Shown one piece after another: positions 58,419 through 64,000 of a stretch of 64,000 bases of DNA; position 1 is the stretch's first letter, and every line of letters starts with the position of its first letter. The position numbers and the translations under genes are program-made. The notes below the pieces were generated by a model. The model was not told the DNA's origin. It ran no database searches and saw only the letters and a program-made list of their open reading frames with translations. This DNA comes from Mytilisepta virgata (taxonomy: Eukaryota > Mollusca > Bivalvia > Mytilida > Mytilidae), in assembly GCA_028015205.1 (NCBI GenBank), contig CM051511.1, positions 32,108,001 through 32,172,000 on the forward strand, in the 5' to 3' direction.

Positions 58419-58780
58419 TTAAGGATGTTCGCTACTCAGTTTCAATATAACAAGCTTTTCATAACACTGTTAAATATTAGTAGTGGATTAATAAAGGAAC
58501 TAAAAGAACGAAAAAAAATCTAGGTCCGTGTGCTTGTTTTCGAGATATAAGCCATTGAAAATTTGGCTGGAAAAATACACTCTCTTGATTTTACATAGCT
58601 TTATCATTGACAAGTTTTATTTCTCAAAAACCATTAAATAATAACACGGATTTAATAAGATTTTACAAATTGGCTTATTATTCTGCATGCAAAAGATTTA
58701 TGAAAAGAAAAATGGGTGTTAGCGGAAAAAATAATTTATAGCATTAAAATGGATAAAACATGACCAGCAAATGTCCTTAA
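58419..58780. mobile_element. TTAA-flanked MITE with AAGGATGTTCGCT ends
   Basis: TTAA at 58419-58422 and 58777-58780 flank inverted ends AAGGATGTTCGCT / AGCAAATGTCCTT. TTAA duplication is typical of piggyBac-type transposition. Partial relatives at 17382 and 25062. Confidence 0.72.
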
Positions 58781-58979
58781 ATGGAGCAGCTAAAACTATT
58801 TTTAGTAAAAGTAAGATTTATCTGACAAAAAATAATATTTATTACTTGTACAGTAGAGTTTATATCACATTATTTAGTATATTATTATTATTGGACGATA
58901 TTAGTTGGTTAAAATGTGCTGGTAAAAATAAGGTACGAGTTGTCGTATATCTTGTTTGACTAGTTTGTTGAGTTTGTTG

Positions 58980-59563
58980 AACATAGCAAGACAATTTAGA
59001 AAAGCTGTATTTACTTTATATAAGACCATTATTTGAATATCCAAGCGAGGTTTGGGATAATTGTGGGGTCATAAATGCAACAAAATTGGAGGGAAACAGC
59101 ACGAATAATAACTGGCTTGCCGTCATTCACGAAGTCCGAAATTATTTATCAAGAAATTTGTTGGGAAAACGAGACGAAACAGAAGAAAGTTACAAATGTT
59201 TTATAAGATAAAAAATAATTCTGCTCCTGGTTATCTTTGTAAACTTATTCCTCAAACTGCATACCCCCTCCGTAACGGAGAAGTTATCATTGTACCTTTT
59301 TGTAGGCTCTATCTTACTAGCGGTTCATATATCTCTGCACCTTTAAGGCATTGGAATAATTTGGATCTAATCATTAGAAATATCAATTCCATATCAGAAT
59401 TTAAGAGAAATCAGGCTAATCCAATACCATCCTAATTTGTATTTGGACCTAGAAAACTAAATGTTATTTTAACTCAAATAAAGTGTTCTGCTTCTTTTCT
59501 ATATCACGATCTTTTTAGAGTAAACATTGTAGCCAGTCCGTCCTGTGCAGAGCAGTATTGATT
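58980..59563 (+). pseudogene. LINE ORF2 3' remnant
   Basis: Three reading frames in turn give YIRPLFEYPSEVWDNCG, RIITGLPSFTKSEIIYQEI and MFYKIKNNSAPGYLCKLIP with RHWNNLDLIIRNINSISEF, the usual order after the LINE reverse transcriptase. At least two frameshifts and internal stops. Confidence 0.75.
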
Positions 59564-59569
59564 ATTAAC

Positions 59570-60770
59570 CTGAGCTGGTTACCAGATACTTGCAGTATAA
59601 ATACTGATCCTTTAACCAGAGGCAGTAATTAAAATTATTTTTAAAAATGTGTATGCTTAATATTAGAAAATCAAAGGATTCCTGTTTGCCTAATTAACAT
59701 CTGATTCCACACTCGTCTCTCTCTTTTTCTCCCTCTCCTTTCTCTATACCTCTCCTCCTCAGGTAAACCATTGTATTTTTGTTATAATAAACAGATTATA
59801 GTAGTATATATATATGTGTGGACGTATGTAATGCATGCTCTACTATTGTTATGAATGTTAATATATGAGGAGAAGACTTCATAAGTATGATTTACTTGTG
59901 TCTGATCCATTTGCTGTTTTTTTCTATAGCAATAAAATATGTTTAAACTATAGCAAGACCATGAAAAGACGTAAGGGGAGATCACTAGTATTATATGTAT
60001 TAGTTGTTCCGGTTTGTTTACTGTTGTACTGGAAGTTTTTTTTACTGCATTATTGCTGCGAAATATTTACAAATTTTGACTTAAGTTGTACCCTAAACAT
60101 GATGTTTTGTATCAAAACAGGAAAAACTATTTATTTATTTTTTTTTGTGACTTTGAAAATAATAAAATTTAAATGATTATTCCTTGCGATCCAGACTAAG
60201 CATCGTAATACAGTACACAGACCACCCTTGGGACTGAGTAAAAAGTACAGAAAATGTAAATTCTTAATCTTTCTTATGCAGCAATTGCAGGAGCTACGTT
60301 TTGTCTGATCCAGCCTCATAATATATTTTAATGGTCCTTTTAGCCATTCGGAGGCTTTAAGTTGATACTATAATTGAAGGCGAATACTAACCTACTGATA
60401 TTATCACAACATCAATGAAGAAGATGGATGAGACTAAATAATTACATAGTACAGTAAACATGGTAAAAGGGAATATTATGTATTTGAGCTATATAACACA
60501 ATATATGTTTAATCAAACATAATTTGCTTCATATATAGATTTATCTTTGACACATCCTGATTCTGTTCCTGATAATATAACTAAAGTGGGATAAAATTAG
60601 CAAAAATGTAGGATGTTGAACTAAAAAATATGACAATATTATTTGAACCTGTTTAGTACTCTCTAAAACCTTTATTGATGAAATGCTAGCTATCGTTCAA
60701 AGCTTGATTGTCAAAACCATTTCAATGTCTTTCGCCTGCCTAGAATAAAGTTGCCAGCAATTATAACTAG
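59570..60770. other. Nothing recognised
   Basis: AT-rich; CT-rich run at 59715-59760 (TCTCTCTCTTTTTCTCCC). No exon supported. Confidence 0.5.
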
Positions 60771-60779
60771 CAATTGCTG

Positions 60780-61090
60780 ATTGATTGATTGATTGATTGT
60801 TGCTTAGGGTCCAGTGGCAAATATGTCAGGCTTCTTCAGGACGAGAACCAGTTCAATTTATCAAACAATTCAACTAGGGGGAGGGGGATGGGACACAAAG
60901 GGAACCAATTTTGGCTGCCACTGTAAAAGGAGGATGGTTGGGGAAGGTCGGATAATTTAGCCTTCTGCAGCGGCCATCAGCCTTCTCTTTTTCAAAAACT
61001 ACAGAAGGGGTCTTTAGCGTGCAGGGAGTGTGGTATTATCCAAACACGTTACCCACTATGGTCCGCAGACAGGCTTTCCGTATTATGACC
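60780..61090 (+). repeat. Interspersed repeat also present in the 1.3-kb units
   Basis: CTTCTTCAGGACGAGAACC, GGGACACAAAGGGAACCAAT and AAAAACTACAGAAGGGGTCT match 1-140 and 2606-2830. Preceded by a short GATT repeat. Confidence 0.75.
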
Positions 61091-61594
61091 CGACAACCAG
61101 CCACCCTCCCCACCCCCTTTGTCGCGAAGTAGTACGAGATAACTATATCAGATGCTGTCCCAAAACAATATTCAATCGTCCTCTTGCCGAGGTTTTATCA
61201 TAAAAATACAACAGAAATGGACTTTTGCGCACGAGTATATCCCTCCAAAGTTATACTTATAAATCTTCAAACTTGATCACATGCCGTAAGTAAACCAAAT
61301 GTAAGTTATTTAACAAGAAGAGAAAGAGATAAAGAAAATAAAGAAACCAAAATTTGTTTTAAAAAACTAGAAAAAAAAATTTAATTAATCTATTTATTAA
61401 TTCAGTTATTCATTTGACATAAGTACAGATATATTATATTTGCAAAGATGACAGAGGAAGTGTTTTTGACTAAGCATGTTGCGATTTTTAATTTCTTCGA
61501 CCTTTAAACAACGTTCTTGTCATACAACCTTTCACAAATTAAAACATAAGCTGAGATTTTAATGATTACTTTTATAAAGAGCTGTTTAGAGCAC

Positions 61595-63917
61595 GTGTCT
61601 TGTAATGTGGATGTGTCAATTAATTGCATGCTAATAGGTTCTTCTTGTCTTGTAATGTGGATGTGTCAATTAATTGTTAGTTTGTAACATTGCATGCTAA
61701 TAGGTTCTTCTTGTCTTGTAATGTGGATGTGTCGATTAATTGTTAGTTTGTAACATTACATGCTAATAGGTTCTTCTTGTCTTGTAATAAGGATGTGTCA
61801 ATTAATTGTTAGTTTGTAACATTACATGCTAATAGGTTCTTCTTGTCTTGTAATAGGGATGTGTCAATTAATTGTTAGTTTGTAAAATTACATGCTAATA
61901 GGTTCTTCTTGTCTTGTAATAAGGATGTGTCAATTCATTGTTAGTTTGTAACATTGCATGCTAATAGGTTCTTCTTGTCTTGTAATAAGGATGTGTCAAT
62001 TAATTGTTAGTTTGGAACATTGCATTCTTATAGGTTCTTCTTGTCTTGTAATAAAGATGTGTCAATTAATTGTTATTTTGTAACATTGCATGCTAATAGG
62101 TTCTTCTTGTCTTGTAATGTGGATGTGTCAATTAATTGTAAGTTTGTAACATTGCATGCTAATAGGTTCTTCTTGTCTTGTAATAAGGATGTGTCAATTA
62201 ATTGTTAGTTTGTAACATTACATGCTAATATGTTCTTCTTGTCTTGTAATAAGGATGTGTCAATTAATTGTTAGTTTGTAACATTACATGCTAATAGGTT
62301 CTTCTTGTCTTGTAATAAGGATGTGTCAATTAATTATTAGTTTCTAACATTACATGCTAATAGGTTCTTCTTGTCTTGTAATAAGGATGTGTTAATTAAT
62401 TGTTAGTTTGTAACATTACATGCTAATAGGTTCTTCTTGTCTTGTAATAGGGATGTGTCAATTAATTGTTAGTTTGTAAAATTACATGCTAATAGGTTCT
62501 TCTTGTCTTGTAATAAGGATGTGTCAATTCATTGTTAGTTTGTAACATTACATGCTAATAGGTTCTTCTTGTCTTGTAATAAGGATGTGTCAATTAATTG
62601 TTAGTTTATGACATTACATGCTAATAGGTTCTTCTTGTCTTGTTATAAGGATGTGTCAATTAATTGTTAGTTTGTAACATTACATGCTAATAGGTTCTTC
62701 TTGTCTTGTAATAAGGATGTGTCAATTAATTGTTAGTTTGTAACATTACATGGTAATAGGTTCTTCTTGTCTTGTAATGTGGATGTGTCAATTAATTGTT
62801 AGTTTGTAACATTAAATGCTAATAGGTTCTTCTTGTCTTGTAATAAGGATGTGTCAATTAATTGTTAGTTTGTAACATTAAATGCTAATAGGTTCTTCTT
62901 GTCTTGTCATAAGGATGTGTCAATAAATTGTTAGTTTGTAACATTACATGCTAATGGGTTCTTCTTGTCTTGTAATGTGGATGTGTCAATTAATTGTTAG
63001 TTTGTAACATTACATGGTAATAGGTTCTTCTTGTTTTGTAATGTGGATGTGTCAATTAATTGTTAGTTTGTAACAATGCATGCTAATAGGTTCTTCTTGT
63101 CTTGTAATAAGGATGTGTCAATTAATTGTAAGTTTGTAACATTACATGGTAATAGGTTCTTCTTGTCTTGTAATGTGGATGTGTCAATTAATTGTAAGTT
63201 TGTAACATTACATGGTAATAGGTTCTTCTTGTCTTGTAATAAGGATGTGTCAATTAATTGTTAGTTTCTAACATTACATGCTAATAGGTTCTTCTTGTCT
63301 TGTAATAAGGATGTGTCAATTAATTGTTAGTTTGTAACATTGCATGCTAATAGGTTCTTCTTGTCTTGTAATAAGGATGTGTCAATTAATTGTTAGTTTC
63401 TAACATTACATGCTAATAGGTTCTTCTTGTCTTGTAATGTGGATGTGTCGATTAATTGTTAGTTTGTAACATTACATGCTAATAGGTTCTTCTTGTCTTG
63501 TAATAAGGATGTGTCAATTAATTGTTAGTTTCTAACATTACATGCTAATAGGTTCTTCTTGTCTTGTAATGTGGATGTGTCGATTAATTGTTAGTTTGTA
63601 ACATTACATGCTAATAGGTTCTTCTTGTCTTGTAATAAGGATGTGTCAATTAATTGTTAGTTTGTGACATTACATGCTAATAGGTTCTTCTTGTCTTGTT
63701 ATAAGGATGTGTCAATTAATTGTTAGTTTGTAACATTACATGGTAATAGGTTCTTCTTGTCTTGTAATAAGGATGTGTCAATTAATTGTTAGTTTGTAAC
63801 AATGCATGCTAATAGGTTCTTCTTGTCTTGTAATGTGGATGTGTCAATTAATTGTAAGTTTGTAACATTGCATGGTAATAGGTTCTTCTTGTCTTGTAAT
63901 GTGGATGCGTCAATTAA
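61595..63917. repeat. 66-bp satellite, about 35 copies
   Basis: Unit includes ACATGCTAATAGGTTCTTCT, TGTCTTGTAATAAGGATGTG and TCAATTAATTGTTAGTTT. Two main variants, AATAAGG and AATGTGG. Array ends cleanly near 63917. Open frames within arise because 66 is divisible by three. Confidence 0.96.
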
Positions 63918-64000
63918 TATGAATAACTAACGTATTGAATTATTTAATGTATTAAGTGTGGTGTTGTGTGTCATATTTTTTTCTTATCATACGTTAAGAA

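Noticed and set aside
62020..63264. Repeated HANRFFLSCNKDVSINC frames
   Set aside because: Produced by the 66-bp satellite; most units hold an in-frame TAG.
61595..63917. CRISPR-like array
   Set aside because: Whole units repeat with no unique spacers, in a clearly eukaryotic context.

Overview
This is a stretch of animal nuclear DNA, most likely from a bivalve mollusc and probably a mussel (Mytilidae). It is AT-rich, with introns, sparse exons with GT-AG (and two GC-AG) splice sites, tRNA-derived SINEs, decayed LINE fragments, many fold-back elements and long minisatellites. Several interspersed repeats (for example at 35970-36240 and 50809-51041) look like ones I know from mussel sequences; the species call is recognition from memory, not a search.

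The one large, well-supported gene lies on the minus strand between 55447 (start codon) and 15005 (stop codon). I could chain 24 coding exons with consistent splice phases into one 3327-nt reading frame (1108 residues). It encodes a secreted CEMIP/TMEM2-family protein: signal peptide, G8 domain, ILEI/PANDER-like (GG) domain, right-handed beta-helix core and the family C-terminal beta region. Human CEMIP and CEMIP2/TMEM2 are tied to hyaluronan breakdown. This protein ends about 250 residues earlier than the human ones and lacks their second PANDER-like module. Its introns hold most of the repeats in the window. Two exons (7 and 10) have had their 3' splice site plus the start of the exon tandemly copied into the preceding intron, and introns 1 and 16 use GC donors.

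The left 13 kb carries pieces of one or two plus-strand genes for small membrane proteins I cannot name. Gene A (exons 862-927, 2191-2256, 3571-3680, 3884-4033) has a Ser/Thr-rich stalk exon duplicated inside a 1.3-kb tandem repeat, then a transmembrane exon and a short cytoplasmic tail; its 5' end is outside the window. Gene B may begin with a signal-anchor exon at 6072-6268, and a stalk exon related to those of gene A lies at 12285-12344. 

The rest is repeat-rich: a diverged tandem array at 9330-10500, LINE remnants (6580-7030, 13780-14130, 58980-59563), SINEs (4150, 26815, 33930, 44033, 47975, 48655, 51415), TTAA-flanked MITE-like elements (17382, 25062, 58419), fold-back elements (11625, 15731, 22380, 40300, 42312, 43490, 46131, 52745, 54130), and a 66-bp satellite of about 35 copies at 61595-63917. 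From 55476 to 64000 I see no gene.
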